DNA of 64,000 bases from Methylobacterium sp. Leaf108 (GCF_001423265.1 NZ_LMND01000030.1:272996-336995), one strand, 5' to 3'; counted from the first letter of the stretch, positions 32,084 through 41,464 are shown. The notes: generated by a model from the letters alone, not told the origin. Program-made: numbers and translations.

Positions 32084-32312
32084 AGAAAGCGTCGATCCAG
32101 CCGCCACGTCAGGTCGGTTGGAGGGCGCGGCGGTGCCCTCCTCGCCGTCGTGGCGGCGAGTAGGATGGGTGGGAGGCGTAACGCCCTCGGGGCCGCCGAT
32201 CCGGACAAGTGCGCGCAGCCGACTGGCGCAGGGCGCGGACGCTCTATAGATTGACGGCGAAGCGAGCGCGCCTCGCCGGCGCGACCCGCGGACCAGCAGC
32301 TTCACGAGCAGC

Positions 32313-32741
32313 ATGCCGCACCAACGGGTCGATTCGAGTCAGATGGTTCACGTCCTGCCGCCGGGCGACGGCCCCTTGCGCCCCCACTCGGGCTCCGAGC
32401 CTCGCGCTTCGGACCCGCGCGATCCGGGCGGCAGCGACGACGGCCGCTCGGGCACCGCCATCATCACCCGAACCAAGACGCGGACCAAGCGCCCGAGCCT
32501 CTATCGGGTGCTGCTGCTCAACGACGACTACACGCCGATGGAGTTCGTGGTCCACGTCGTCGAAAAGTTCTTCAACAAGTCGCAGGAGGACGCCTACCAG
32601 ATCATGATGCACGTGCATCACAATGGCGTGGGCGAGTGCGGGGTGTTCACCTACGAGGTCGCCGAGACCAAGGTGACGCAGGTCATGGACTTCGCACGCA
32701 AACATCAACATCCTCTCCAGTGCGTCATGGAAAAGAAATAG
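32313..32741 (+). CDS. clpS: ATP-dependent Clp protease adaptor ClpS
   Basis: 142 residues. The ClpS core (about 60-142) contains [18 protein letters not shown], the N-degron-binding signature with the Asp-Asp-Tyr-Thr-Pro-Met pocket, and [20 protein letters not shown]. It delivers N-end-rule substrates to ClpAP. The N-terminal 58 residues form a charged, probably disordered extension longer than in E. coli; an internal ATG at 32343 is an alternative. It lies 23 bp upstream of clpA, the classical pair. Confidence 0.95.
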   Translation: MPHQRVDSSQMVHVLPPGDGPLRPHSGSEPRASDPRDPGGSDDGRSGTAIITRTKTRTKRPSLYRVLLLNDDYTPMEFVVHVVEKFFNKSQEDAYQIMMHVHHNGVGECGVFTYEVAETKVTQVMDFARKHQHPLQCVMEKK

Positions 32742-32764
32742 GCATCCCACTCAGAGGCCCCGCT

Positions 32765-35224
32765 TTGCCCAGCTTCTCTCGCAGCCTAGAACAAGCTCTC
32801 CACCGCGCCCTCGCGCTCGCCGGCGAGCGCCGGCACGAATACGCGACGCTGGAGCATCTCCTGCTCGCCCTGGTCGACGACCAGGACGCGGCGGCTGTCA
32901 TGCGGGCCTGCAACGTCGAGGTCGACACCCTCAAGCGCAGCCTCGTCGAATACGTCGACACCGAGTTGTCGAACCTGATCGGCGACGGCCGCCAGGACGC
33001 CAAGCCCACCGCCGGCTTCCAGCGGGTGATCCAGCGCGCGGTGATCCACGTGCAATCCTCCGGCCGCGAGGAGGTGACCGGGGCCAACGTGCTGGTGGCG
33101 ATCTTCGCCGAGCGCGAGAGCCATGCCGCCTACTTCCTGCAGGAGCAGGACATGACCCGTTACGACGCGGTCAACTACATCAGCCACGGCATCGCCAAGC
33201 GTCCGGGCGCTTCGGAGGCCAAGCCGGTGCGCGGCGCCGAGGAGGAATCCGCGGCCGAGCGGCCGAGCGGCGAGGAGGGCGAGCGCACGAAGAAGAAGGG
33301 CGACGCCCTCGACGCCTATTGCGTCAACCTCAACAAGAAGGCTCGCGACGGCAAGGTCGACCCGCTGATCGGCCGGGAGACAGAAGTTTCCCGCACGATC
33401 CAGATCCTGTGCCGGCGCCAGAAGAACAACCCGCTGCTGGTGGGCGACCCCGGCGTCGGCAAGACCGCCATCGCCGAAGGCCTGGCCCGGAAGATCATTC
33501 ACGGCGAGGTGCCGGAGGTTCTGCTCGACGCGACCGTGTTCTCCCTCGACATGGGGACCCTGCTCGCCGGGACCCGCTATCGCGGCGACTTCGAGGAGCG
33601 TCTCAAGCAGGTGATGAAGGAGATCGAGGCGCACCCCAACGCGGTGCTCTTCATCGACGAGATCCACACCGTCATCGGGGCCGGAGCGACGTCGGGCGGG
33701 GCGATGGACGCCTCGAACCTCCTGAAGCCGGCACTCGCGAACGGTAGCTTACGCTGCATCGGCTCGACGACCTACAAGGAGTATCGGCAGTACTTCGAGA
33801 AGGATCGCGCCCTGGTGCGCAGGTTCCAGAAGATCGACGTCAAGGAGCCCTCGATCCCCGACGCGATCGAGATCGTGAAGGGCCTCAAGCCGTATTTCGA
33901 GGAGTTCCACAAGCTCAAGTACACCACCGAGGCGGTGAAGGCCGCGGTGGAACTGTCGGCGCGCTACATCAACGACCGCAAGCTGCCCGATAAGGCGATC
34001 GACGTGATCGACGAAACCGGCGCCTCGCAGATGCTGCTCCCGGAATCTCGCCGCAAGCGCACCATCGGCGTCAAGGAAATCGAGGCGACCATCGCCACGA
34101 TGGCCCGCATCCCCCCGAAGACCGTGTCGAAGGACGATGCGGTGGTGCTCAAGAACCTCACGGAGAACCTGGGCCGCGTCGTCTACGGTCAGTCCAACGC
34201 CATCGAGGCGTTGACCTCGGCGATCAAGCTGGCGCGTGCCGGCCTGCGCGATCCCGACAAGCCGATCGGCTCCTACCTCTTCGCCGGCCCCACCGGCGTC
34301 GGCAAGACGGAGGCGGCCAAGCAACTCGCCGCCAGTCTCGGCGTCGAGATGATCCGGTTCGACATGTCGGAATACATGGAGCGTCACACGGTGAGCCGCC
34401 TCATCGGCGCACCCCCCGGCTACGTCGGCTTCGACCAGGGCGGTCTGCTCACCGACGGCATCGACCAGAACCCGCACTGCGTGCTGCTGCTGGACGAGAT
34501 CGAGAAGGCTCATCCGGACCTGTTCAATATCCTGTTGCAGGTGATGGACCACGGCAAGCTCACCGATCACAACGGCAAGCAGGTCGATTTCCGCAACGTC
34601 ATCATCATCATGACCTCGAACGCCGGGGCCGCCGACATGGCACGTTCGGCCTACGGGTTCACGCAGACGAAGCGGACGGGCGACGACGTCGAGGCGATCA
34701 ACAAGTTGTTCGCGCCGGAATTCCGCAACCGGCTCGATGCGATCATCTCGTTCGGTCACCTCCCGAAGGAAGTCGTGGCCAAGGTGGTGGACAAGTTCGT
34801 CCTCCAGCTCGAGGCGCAACTCGCCGACCGCAACGTCACCATCGAACTCTCCGACGAGGCCCGCGACTGGTTGGTGGAGCACGGCTACGACGACGCCATG
34901 GGCGCCCGCCCGATGGCGCGTCTGATCCAGTCGACCATCAAGACGCCGCTGGCCGACGAGGTACTGTTCGGGAAGCTGAAGGACGGCGGCGCGGTGCGCG
35001 TGGTCGTCAAGCCGCCGGTCGAGGGCGAAAAGGACGGGCTCGGCTTCGACTTCCCGGCCGGCCCCGTGACCCCGAAGCCCGAGAAGGACGTGGCCAACGC
35101 CGCCAAGCGCCACAAGAGGGTCAAATCGCGCACGGTGGTCCGCAAGAAGGACGACGGCAAGGACAAGGGCGGCGGTTCCGGCAGCGTTCGCACGGTGCCC
35201 AAGGTCCCGCTGGTCAAGGCCTGA
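32765..35224 (+). CDS. clpA: ATP-dependent Clp protease ATP-binding subunit ClpA
   Basis: 819 residues. N-terminal Clp repeats (about 1-145), AAA-1 with [15 protein letters not shown]-2 with [12 protein letters not shown] and Walker [12 protein letters not shown], and the ClpP-contact region. I chose a TTG start because [15 protein letters not shown] follows it, where homologues start, and AGAGG lies about nine bases upstream; the frame is open further upstream, inside clpS. The C-terminus carries an unusual Lys/Arg/Gly-rich tail of about 50 residues beyond the E. coli end. Unfolds ClpS-delivered substrates for ClpP. Confidence 0.95.
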   Translation: MPSFSRSLEQALHRALALAGERRHEYATLEHLLLALVDDQDAAAVMRACNVEVDTLKRSLVEYVDTELSNLIGDGRQDAKPTAGFQRVIQRAVIHVQSSGREEVTGANVLVAIFAERESHAAYFLQEQDMTRYDAVNYISHGIAKRPGASEAKPVRGAEEESAAERPSGEEGERTKKKGDALDAYCVNLNKKARDGKVDPLIGRETEVSRTIQILCRRQKNNPLLVGDPGVGKTAIAEGLARKIIHGEVPEVLLDATVFSLDMGTLLAGTRYRGDFEERLKQVMKEIEAHPNAVLFIDEIHTVIGAGATSGGAMDASNLLKPALANGSLRCIGSTTYKEYRQYFEKDRALVRRFQKIDVKEPSIPDAIEIVKGLKPYFEEFHKLKYTTEAVKAAVELSARYINDRKLPDKAIDVIDETGASQMLLPESRRKRTIGVKEIEATIATMARIPPKTVSKDDAVVLKNLTENLGRVVYGQSNAIEALTSAIKLARAGLRDPDKPIGSYLFAGPTGVGKTEAAKQLAASLGVEMIRFDMSEYMERHTVSRLIGAPPGYVGFDQGGLLTDGIDQNPHCVLLLDEIEKAHPDLFNILLQVMDHGKLTDHNGKQVDFRNVIIIMTSNAGAADMARSAYGFTQTKRTGDDVEAINKLFAPEFRNRLDAIISFGHLPKEVVAKVVDKFVLQLEAQLADRNVTIELSDEARDWLVEHGYDDAMGARPMARLIQSTIKTPLADEVLFGKLKDGGAVRVVVKPPVEGEKDGLGFDFPAGPVTPKPEKDVANAAKRHKRVKSRTVVRKKDDGKDKGGGSGSVRTVPKVPLVKA

Positions 35225-35260
35225 GTCGACATCTCCGCCGACGGCGATTAGCAAGCGCCG

Positions 35261-35286
35261 GGATGCGCCCTCGCGAGGGCGCATCC
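35261..35286 (+). terminator. Perfect palindrome after clpA
   Basis: GGATGCGCCCTCG followed directly by CGAGGGCGCATCC: 13-bp perfect inverted repeat, forming an 11-bp stem with a CGCG loop. No U-tract follows. It lies 37 bp after the clpA stop. Confidence 0.6.
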
Positions 35287-35340
35287 GATGGTGGCGAGGA
35301 TGGTTTCGCCTCGTCGGATGGCAAACGAAAGGGATGACCG

Positions 35341-35598
35341 ATGAGCGACTTGCATGAGGGTCCCCTCACGCCCGTCTCCGTCGCTCCCTCGCAGGCCCTC
35401 ACCGCGCGGGAAAAGCGCCGCCGACGCCGCACCCAGCGTCATCGGTTCGAGGAAATCCTGGGCTGGATCGTCGTCCCCTTTATCCTCTACGGGATCTACT
35501 GGGGCGTCAGCGCCGGGTTCGACGTGCTCGGCACGACCCCGGGAACCGTCTGGGACCAGATGATGCAGGTCAAGCAGATGATGGAGAAGCGCGGCTGA
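35341..35598 (+). CDS. Small single-span membrane protein
   Basis: 85 residues. A strongly basic stretch REKRRRRRTQRHR (about 23-35) precedes one membrane helix (about 40-62, GWIVVPFILYGIYWGVSAG), so the N-terminus is probably cytoplasmic. The C-terminal segment includes DQMMQVKQMMEKRG. AAAGGG lies upstream. No family recognised; the position right after clpA may or may not be meaningful. Confidence 0.65.
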   Translation: MSDLHEGPLTPVSVAPSQALTAREKRRRRRTQRHRFEEILGWIVVPFILYGIYWGVSAGFDVLGTTPGTVWDQMMQVKQMMEKRG

Positions 35599-35640
35599 GG
35601 CGGCGCTTCGAGTCCGTCGCTTTGCGCGGTCGTGGCGCGC

Positions 35641-36615
35641 TCAGCGCCTCCTGAGGGCGTGGACGGAAAACAACGCGTCGGCGTCGGTCCAGACGCTGAC
35701 CGGCTCCCAGCCGGCCTCTGCCGCCAAATCGCGAAACGTCGCGACGGTGTACTTGTAGCTGTTCTCGGTGTGGATCGACTCGCCTTTTGCAAAGGAAAAC
35801 GTCCGGCCGCCGATGGCGACGGATTGGTCGTCCAGGCTGACGAGATGCATCTCGATGCGGGAGGCCCGCGGGTTGAAGAAGGCCCGGTGCGCGAAGCGAG
35901 CGACAGCGAAGTCGGCTCCGAGTTCCCGATTGATCCGGGTCAACAGGTTGAGGTTGAACGCTGCCGTCACGCCGGCCGTGTCGTCGTAGGCCGCCTCCAG
36001 AATGTCGACGTCCTTGACCAGGTCGACGCCCACGATCAGCGTCGCACCACGCCCCAGCACGCGCCCGAAATGCGCCAGGAGGTCGCCTGCCTGGGGCGGT
36101 TCGAAGTTTCCGATCGTCGAGCCGGGGAAGAAGCCGGCGACCGACTGGCCGCACAGGCCGTCGGGCAAGGTGAAGGGCCGCGTGAAATCGGCCGCCACGG
36201 GCTCGATGCCGAGATGCGGGAAGTCGACCGCCAGGGCGTCGGCCTCGCTGCGCAGGAAGCTCTCCGAAACGTCAACCGGCACATAGGCCGCCAGGTCCGG
36301 CAGGTGCCTCAGGAGCCGGCGGACCTTGACGGTGGACCCGCTCCCGAACTCGACGAGATCGGCCCGCCGCGGCAAGGCGGAGGCGATCGCCGGCCCGTCG
36401 GCGTCGAGGATGCCGAGCTCCGTCCGGGTCGGATAGTACTCCGGCTGGCGGGTGATCGCCTCGAACAGGTCCGATCCGGCAGCATCGTAGAAGTATTTGG
36501 CCGACAGGTACTTCTGCCGCGCCGAGAGTCCCTCGACGACGTCGGCGAGGAACTGGCGTTCGGGATCGACGGACGCGAGAGGGCTCGCGTTGGTGAAGAC
36601 GGGGTTGATGGTCAC
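35641..36615 (-). CDS. egtD: L-histidine N-alpha-methyltransferase
   Basis: SAM-dependent trimethylation of histidine to hercynine, the first ergothioneine step. 324 residues. Typical features are SARQKYLSAKYFYDAAGSDL, the SAM site LVEFGSGSTVK, PGSTIGNFEP and the C-terminal GESIHTENSYKY. The GTG start has GGAG eleven bases upstream and matches the family N-terminus. It follows egtB by 76 bp, a spacer with a short repeated motif. egtA, egtC and egtE are not in the window. Confidence 0.95.
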   Translation of the reverse strand: MTINPVFTNASPLASVDPERQFLADVVEGLSARQKYLSAKYFYDAAGSDLFEAITRQPEYYPTRTELGILDADGPAIASALPRRADLVEFGSGSTVKVRRLLRHLPDLAAYVPVDVSESFLRSEADALAVDFPHLGIEPVAADFTRPFTLPDGLCGQSVAGFFPGSTIGNFEPPQAGDLLAHFGRVLGRGATLIVGVDLVKDVDILEAAYDDTAGVTAAFNLNLLTRINRELGADFAVARFAHRAFFNPRASRIEMHLVSLDDQSVAIGGRTFSFAKGESIHTENSYKYTVATFRDLAAEAGWEPVSVWTDADALFSVHALRRR

Positions 36616-36627
36616 GGCTCGTCTCCA

Positions 36628-36680
36628 AGAACGCGAGGACAAAAAGAACGCGGGGCCGGAAGGAACGCGAGAATGAACGC
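36628..36680 (-). repeat. 17-bp-period repeat between egtB and egtD
   Basis: GAACGC occurs at 36629, 36646 and 36663, exactly 17 bp apart, and again at 36675. The first two 17-bp units match at 12 of 17 positions (AGAACGCG then G-rich, then AA). In the direction of transcription the core reads GCGTTC. It lies in the spacer just before the egtD ribosome-binding site. Confidence 0.6.
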
Positions 36681-36691
36681 TGGGGGCTAGA

Positions 36692-37954
36692 TCAGGCGTT
36701 GGCGTCGGCGAGCCGAAGCCCGGTGAACTGCCAGCGCTGGTGCGGATAGAAGAAGTTGCGATACCCGGTACGCGCATGGCCCGGCGGCGTCGCCACCGAG
36801 GAGCCACGCAGCACGAACTGGTTCGACATGAACTTGCCGTTGTACTCGCCGAGCGCACCCGCGACCGGACGATATCCCGGGTAGGCCGTATAGGCGCTGC
36901 GGGTCCATTGCCAGACCGACCCGAAGGCGTCGGCGAGCAGGCCTTCGCGGGCTGCGACTTCCCATTCGAACTCGGTAGGCAGGTCGCGCCCGGCCCAGCG
37001 GGCATAGGCATCGGCCTCGTAGTAGCTGACGTGCGTGACCGGCAGGGTCGGCTCGATCGGCCGGCGGCCGGCCAGCGTCATGCTCGACCACCCCTCTTCC
37101 CCGTGCTGCCAATAGCCCGGGGCCTCCCACCCTTCCGATTGCGCCATGATCCAGCCGTCGGACAGCCAGAGTTCGGGACGGGCATAGCCGCCGTCCGCCA
37201 TGAACGCCTGCCACTGAACATTGGTCACGAGGGCGCGGTCGATGGTGCAGGGCAGGATCAGGGTGTCGTGGAGCGGCGATTCGTTGTCGAAGGAGAAGCC
37301 ATCGCCCTCGTGGCCGATCCGGGTGACGCCTCCCGGCAGCGCGACCGTGCCGGCGACGGCCTCCGGGGCGGGAAAGCGCCAGGTCTCGTCGTAGGCCGGG
37401 TTGAGCGGGTTCTGCCCGAAGGCGTGCAGGATATCGGTGATCAGCAGTTCCTGGTGCTGCTGCTCATGATACAGGCCGATCTCCAAGACGGGCAGCACCG
37501 ACGAGAGAACCGCGTCGGTCGCCTGCGTGATCAGGTGTTCGACCGCCCGGTCGACATGGGCACGGTAGGCGCGGACCTCCTCGGCGTTAGGCCGGGTGAT
37601 GAGACCCCGCATGATCCGCGGCTGGCGCGGGCCGGCGGCGACATAGTACGAATTGAAGAGGTAGTGCAGGCGCTCGTCGTAGACGGAGAAGTCCGGCAGG
37701 TTGTCCCGCAGCAGGAACTGCTCGAAGAACCAGGTCGTATGCGCCCGATGCCACTTCGTCGGGCTCGCATCCGCCATCGACTGGATCTGCTGGTCCTCTG
37801 CCGACAGAGGAGCGGCCCGACGCTCGGTCTCGTCCCGGACGTGCCGAAACGCGGCGATCCAGGCCGCTCGATCGATCGGGCGGGCGGCCGGGGAGGGCGG
37901 CGGAAACGTCGGACGCGAGAGAGGAGCGTCGCGGAATGCGGCCGTGGCTGCCAT
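36692..37954 (-). CDS. egtB: Ergothioneine biosynthesis sulfoxide synthase EgtB
   Basis: Non-haem iron enzyme joining hercynine to a cysteine-type thiol donor. 420 residues. The N-terminal DinB_2 domain has KWHRAHTTWFFEQF and the iron-binding HEQQHQE; the C-terminal FGE-sulfatase domain has VTHVSYYEADAYARWAGRDLPTE and ends YPHQRWQFTGLRLA. AAGGGA ten bases before the ATG sets the start rather than 37987. It is first in a two-gene unit with egtD and divergent from murI. Without egtA or egtC nearby, cysteine or gamma-glutamylcysteine as thiol donor cannot be told from context. Confidence 0.95.
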   Translation of the reverse strand: MAATAAFRDAPLSRPTFPPPSPAARPIDRAAWIAAFRHVRDETERRAAPLSAEDQQIQSMADASPTKWHRAHTTWFFEQFLLRDNLPDFSVYDERLHYLFNSYYVAAGPRQPRIMRGLITRPNAEEVRAYRAHVDRAVEHLITQATDAVLSSVLPVLEIGLYHEQQHQELLITDILHAFGQNPLNPAYDETWRFPAPEAVAGTVALPGGVTRIGHEGDGFSFDNESPLHDTLILPCTIDRALVTNVQWQAFMADGGYARPELWLSDGWIMAQSEGWEAPGYWQHGEEGWSSMTLAGRRPIEPTLPVTHVSYYEADAYARWAGRDLPTEFEWEVAAREGLLADAFGSVWQWTRSAYTAYPGYRPVAGALGEYNGKFMSNQFVLRGSSVATPPGHARTGYRNFFYPHQRWQFTGLRLADANA

Positions 37955-38133
37955 GTCGGATGTCCCTTGGTCGCGGTGGGACACCACATATGTGTCGGCC
38001 CCGTTTCGACAACCGCCACCCCGCGATCCGGTTCGTCGCGGACCGATCGGACGCCTTTTTCTCGCCGTGGTGAGATGTCCTTAACCCCAATTCGCGGACA
38101 CTCCTCCGTCATCGGGTGTCGCGCGAGAGTCCC

Positions 38134-39027
38134 ATGCCGATCGATCTCATGGCCGGAACAGCGACATCCGCCGTCGTGACCGCCTCGACGCCCGAACCGA
38201 CGATCCTCGTGTTCGATTCCGGGCTCGGCGGTCTCACCGTGTTCGAGCAGGTGCGCCGGGTCCGTCCGGACGCCACCTATCTCTACGCCGCCGACGATGC
38301 CGCCTTTCCCTACGGCGGGCTGCCCGAGCCCGTCCTTGTGGCGCGGGTGCTGGCGGTGATGGACCGGCTCATCGGCCGCCATCGCCCCGACCTCGTGGTG
38401 GTGGCCTGCAACACCGCCTCGACGCTGGTGCTGCCGTCCCTGCGGGCGCGCTTCGGCACGCCCTTCGTCGGTGTGGTGCCGCCGATCAAGCCCGCCGCTG
38501 CGGCGACGCGCTCCGGCATGATCTCGTTGCTGGCGACCCCCGGCACCGTGGCACGGGCCTATACCCACGACCTCATCGCCACCTATGCCGGCGCCTGCGA
38601 CGTCACCCTCGTCGGAGCTCCCAACCTCGCGAACTTCGCGGAGGCCGAACTCGCCGGCCAGCCGGTGGACGATGCGGCGCTCGCCGCCGAAATCGCCCGC
38701 TGCTTCGTGACCGCCGCGGACGGGCGACGCACCGATGTCGTGTGCCTCGCCTGCACCCACTACCCGCTGCTGCTGGCGCGGTTCGAGCGACTGGCGCCAT
38801 GGCCGGTGACCTGGATCGACCCCTCGCCGGCGATCGCCCGGCGCGTCCTCCAGCTTCTAGGTCCGGCACCTCGGGACGCCGACCGGATGCGCATGCCGGT
38901 GCGGGCGATCTTCACCGGCGGCGGGAGCGTGACCACGCCCCTGCGCCATTCGCTCGCCAGCCGGGGCCTGCGGGAGGTGATGATCGACGCGATGCCGTTG
39001 TGCGTGAACGACGCGTCGGCGGATTGA
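38134..39027 (+). CDS. murI: Glutamate racemase
   Basis: Makes D-glutamate for peptidoglycan. 297 residues. N-terminal motif FDSGLGGLTVFEQ, the two catalytic cysteines in VVACNTAST and CLACTHYPLL, and YGGLPEP for the conserved loop. The N-terminus has about 24 residues before the conserved strand, so a later start is possible. The upstream frame to 38116 is also open. Followed by a likely terminator and then rpsD. Confidence 0.94.
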   Translation: MPIDLMAGTATSAVVTASTPEPTILVFDSGLGGLTVFEQVRRVRPDATYLYAADDAAFPYGGLPEPVLVARVLAVMDRLIGRHRPDLVVVACNTASTLVLPSLRARFGTPFVGVVPPIKPAAAATRSGMISLLATPGTVARAYTHDLIATYAGACDVTLVGAPNLANFAEAELAGQPVDDAALAAEIARCFVTAADGRRTDVVCLACTHYPLLLARFERLAPWPVTWIDPSPAIARRVLQLLGPAPRDADRMRMPVRAIFTGGGSVTTPLRHSLASRGLREVMIDAMPLCVNDASAD

Positions 39028-39064
39028 CCGGAGCCGGCTTCTGACCTAAGGACGCGGCTGCAGC

Positions 39065-39097
39065 GGGGCTCCGACGAGGGGCCCCGTCGCGTTTTCT
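39065..39097 (+). terminator. Likely terminator of murI
   Basis: GGGGCTCC (39065-39072) pairs with GGGGCCCC (39078-39085), one G-U, loop GACGA, then TTTTCT from 39092. The T-run is six bases from the stem, so efficiency may be moderate. Confidence 0.55.
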
Positions 39098-39210
39098 AGC
39101 GCACCCGTGAGCGGCTCTGTCCGCTCTGTCGTCCCGCCCGCGCCCTATGGCCGCTCGGGAAGAGGAGGGCGCGTTCCTCACCTCTATCTCACCCGCTGAG
39201 AGGAACCGCG

Positions 39211-39828
39211 ATGTCGAAACGCATTCAGGCGAAGCACAAGCTCGATCGCCGCATGGGCCAGAACATCTGGGGCCGGCCCAAGAGCCCCGTCAACCGCCGC
39301 GAGTACGGCCCCGGCCAGCACGGCCAGCGCCGCAAGGGCAAGATGTCCGACTTCGGCACGCAGCTGCGCGCCAAGCAGAAGCTGAAGGGCTACTACGCCA
39401 ACATCACCGAGAAGCAGTTCCGCCGCTACTACGCCGAGGCGATCCGCCTGCGTGGCGATTCGGGCGAGAACCTGATCGGTCTGCTCGAGCGCCGCCTCGA
39501 CGCCGTCGTCTACCGCGCCAAGTTCGTTCCGACCCCGTTCGCGGCCCGTCAGTTCGTCAACCACGGCCACGTCAAGGTCAACGGGCAGCGGGTCAATATC
39601 GCCAGCTACCTCGTGAAGCCGGGCGACCTGATCGAGGTCAAGGATTCCTCCAAGCAGCTCGAGATCGTGGTCGTAGCGGTGCAGCTCGCCGAGCGCGACG
39701 TGCCCGACTACATCGAGGTGGATCACTCCAAGATGACCGCCCGCGTCACCCGCGTTCCCGGTCTCGGCGAGGTTCCCTACCCCGTCCAGATGGAACCCAA
39801 CCTCGTGATCGAGTTCTACTCGCGCTGA
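39211..39828 (+). CDS. rpsD: 30S ribosomal protein S4
   Basis: 205 residues, the full family length. Binds 16S rRNA early in 30S assembly. Segments [19 protein letters not shown] and the S4 RNA-binding domain [15 protein letters not shown] with [14 protein letters not shown] are typical. GAGAGGAA lies upstream of the ATG. As in many alphaproteobacteria it is a lone gene rather than part of the alpha operon, and it ends in its own terminator. Confidence 0.97.
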   Translation: MSKRIQAKHKLDRRMGQNIWGRPKSPVNRREYGPGQHGQRRKGKMSDFGTQLRAKQKLKGYYANITEKQFRRYYAEAIRLRGDSGENLIGLLERRLDAVVYRAKFVPTPFAARQFVNHGHVKVNGQRVNIASYLVKPGDLIEVKDSSKQLEIVVVAVQLAERDVPDYIEVDHSKMTARVTRVPGLGEVPYPVQMEPNLVIEFYSR

Positions 39829-39869
39829 TCGCCTCGCCAGCGACCTCCGGGTCGCCGGCGCACTCGAAG

Positions 39870-39900
39870 GAAAGGCCGCCCCTCGGGGCGGCCTTTCTCG
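39870..39900 (+). terminator. Terminator of rpsD
   Basis: GAAAGGCCGCCCC (39870-39882) and GGGGCGGCCTTTC (39885-39897) form a 13-bp inverted repeat with a small CTCG apex, ending in a short T-run. The A-rich upstream arm would also give a U-run on the other strand, so it may work in both directions for rpsD and the convergent small gene. Confidence 0.85.
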
Positions 39901-39937
39901 TTTCCGCGACGGTCGCGTCCCGGCGGGGAGAGACGGC

Positions 39938-40219
39938 CTAACGGAGCAGGGACGGCCCAGCCTTGGGTGCCGCCTTCATCGTCCGCGCCGCGTTCGCGGC
40001 GCTGGGCGGAAGCGCCGTGGCGTTCGAAGGCGGCGCGCCGGGCGTCGCGACCGGGGCGGGGGAAGTCGCCTCCGAGGTGTCCTTCCCGAAGGCGTAGCCT
40101 GCATTCACACCGGCGTAGAAGCCCGTGAAGTCCTCGGCGCTTGCCGCCGGTTCGGCGAGGCTTGCCGCCGAGGCGACGAGGACGGCGGCGAAGGTCGAGA
40201 CGCGCATGCCTTGGCTCAC
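39938..40219 (-). CDS. Short secreted porin-like peptide (possible remnant)
   Basis: 93 residues. Signal peptide (about 5-28, ending ASAEDF), followed by FTGFYAGVNAGYAFG, the signature opening strand of alphaproteobacterial outer-membrane beta-barrels (Omp25/31-like). Only that strand is present; the remainder is an Ala/Pro-rich tail. Full relatives are usually about 200-300 residues, so this is either a truncated gene with a degenerate tail or a small protein using a borrowed N-terminus. The GTG at 40219 has AGGA nine bases upstream; ATG at 40207 is the alternative. Confidence 0.6.
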   Translation of the reverse strand: MSQGMRVSTFAAVLVASAASLAEPAASAEDFTGFYAGVNAGYAFGKDTSEATSPAPVATPGAPPSNATALPPSAANAARTMKAAPKAGPSLLR

Positions 40220-40235
40220 GGTGATCCTGAACGAC

Positions 40236-40261
40236 GAACGGCGGCCTCGCGGCCGCCGTTC
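40236..40261 (-). terminator. Terminator after the cold-shock protein gene
   Basis: GAACGGCGGCC (40236-40246) and GGCCGCCGTTC (40251-40261) form a perfect 11-bp stem with a TCGC loop between the cold-shock gene and the short secreted-peptide gene. Confidence 0.65.
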
Positions 40262-40317
40262 AATCCATCGTCGATCGATCCGACGGAATCGGGGCGAACC
40301 CCGACCCTAGGACAAAA

Positions 40318-41079
40318 TCAATCGTCGACCTGGACGCTCTGGGCCTCGCGGCCCTTCTGTCCCTCGACGACACCCAGGACGACCTGCTGGCCTTCCGCGA
40401 GCGACTCGAGACCGGCCCGCGACAGGGCGGAGCGATGGACGAACACGTCCTTCCCACCGTCGTTGACGGACACGAAGCCGAAGCCCTTCGCCGGATCGTA
40501 CCACTTGACCGTGCCGGTCATCTCGGTGGACGGGCCGCTGGCGAAACGTCCGCCACCGCCGCCGCCGCTGGGGCTGCCGTAGCGATCGCCGCCACCGCCG
40601 CCGTAACCGCCGCCGGCGCTGCCGTAGCGATCACCGCCGCCGAAACCGCCGGTCCGCGGCGGGCGAGCCTCGCGGGCCGGAGGGGCCGCCTCGGCCGTGG
40701 AGGTGTCGACGCTGGTCACGTCGGTGACCTGCGGGCCCTTCTGGCCCTGAGCGGTGTGAACCGTCAGGCGCGTTCCGGGGAGGAGGTCGGCATGGCCCGC
40801 GGCCTCGACGGCGCGGATGTGGAGGAAGGCGTCGCCCGAACCATCGGCGAGTTCGACGAAGCCGAAGCCCTTCTCCTTGTTGAACCACTTGACCGTCGCG
40901 TCACGCTCCGGTCCGGAGGGGGCTGCCGCCGCGCGCGACGGGCCACGGTCGAAACCGCCGCCGCCGAAGCCACCGCCGAAGCCACCGCTCGGGGGAGCCT
41001 GATCCGGCCACCGGGGCTCGGCTCCACCCTCATCGAAGCCGCGCTTCTGCGGCCCCCTGAAATCACGACCACGTCCCAT
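40318..41079 (-). CDS. Double cold-shock-domain RNA-binding protein with Gly-rich linkers
   Basis: 253 residues. CSD1 at about 62-125 has KWFNKEKGFGFVEL with the RNP1 pattern and DAFLHIRAVE as RNP2; CSD2 at about 187-250 has KWYDPAKGFGFVSV and DVFVHRSAL. The N-terminus and the linker are Gly/Arg-rich, with two GGDRYGS repeats, resembling RGG-type RNA-binding tails. Double-CSD proteins are typical of alphaproteobacteria and bind RNA or single-stranded DNA under cold or stationary-phase conditions. The ATG before GRGRDF was chosen; an extension to 41124 is possible. A long 5' leader is likely. Confidence 0.93.
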   Translation of the reverse strand: MGRGRDFRGPQKRGFDEGGAEPRWPDQAPPSGGFGGGFGGGGFDRGPSRAAAAPSGPERDATVKWFNKEKGFGFVELADGSGDAFLHIRAVEAAGHADLLPGTRLTVHTAQGQKGPQVTDVTSVDTSTAEAAPPAREARPPRTGGFGGGDRYGSAGGGYGGGGGDRYGSPSGGGGGGRFASGPSTEMTGTVKWYDPAKGFGFVSVNDGGKDVFVHRSALSRAGLESLAEGQQVVLGVVEGQKGREAQSVQVDD

Positions 41080-41464
41080 CGAAAGCTCGCCAAAAACCGT
41101 CCGCCGTCCATTAGTCTCCGACACCGTGTGCGCGCCGTCCCAGACAGCCCACGCAGCACAGAATCGTCATCCCCGGCAGCGGTAACCAAGAATAACGCCC
41201 TAGTCCTGACCGAAAGCTGCCGCAATCGCAAGACGCATCTCGGCTTTCGCCATTCGGTTCCGCAACTTTCCGAGCAAGGCTCCCACTTTTTTGTCGCAGG
41301 CGACACCGGGAGGACTCGGCGGGCTCGGCTCGCTGGCTGAATGGGACGCAGGCGCGCCAGGGCGGTCCATGGCAATCGCCGCGTTGCATTAGGGAAGAAA
41401 AAAGGCCGTTCGCCGTAACGTCCTGCGCAAGCGCGCTTCGCGCCGGGATGCAAGCCGCCACGCG
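41080..41464. other. 385-bp divergent region between cold-shock gene and receiver gene
   Basis: No ORF of note. Cold-shock genes often carry structured leaders here; I see scattered short inverted repeats but cannot define a specific element or a clear promoter pair. Confidence 0.4.

Noticed and set aside
37955..38133. CTTAACC near 38089 as a CtrA site for murI
   Set aside because: Only one half-site; no second TTAA at 7-bp spacing.
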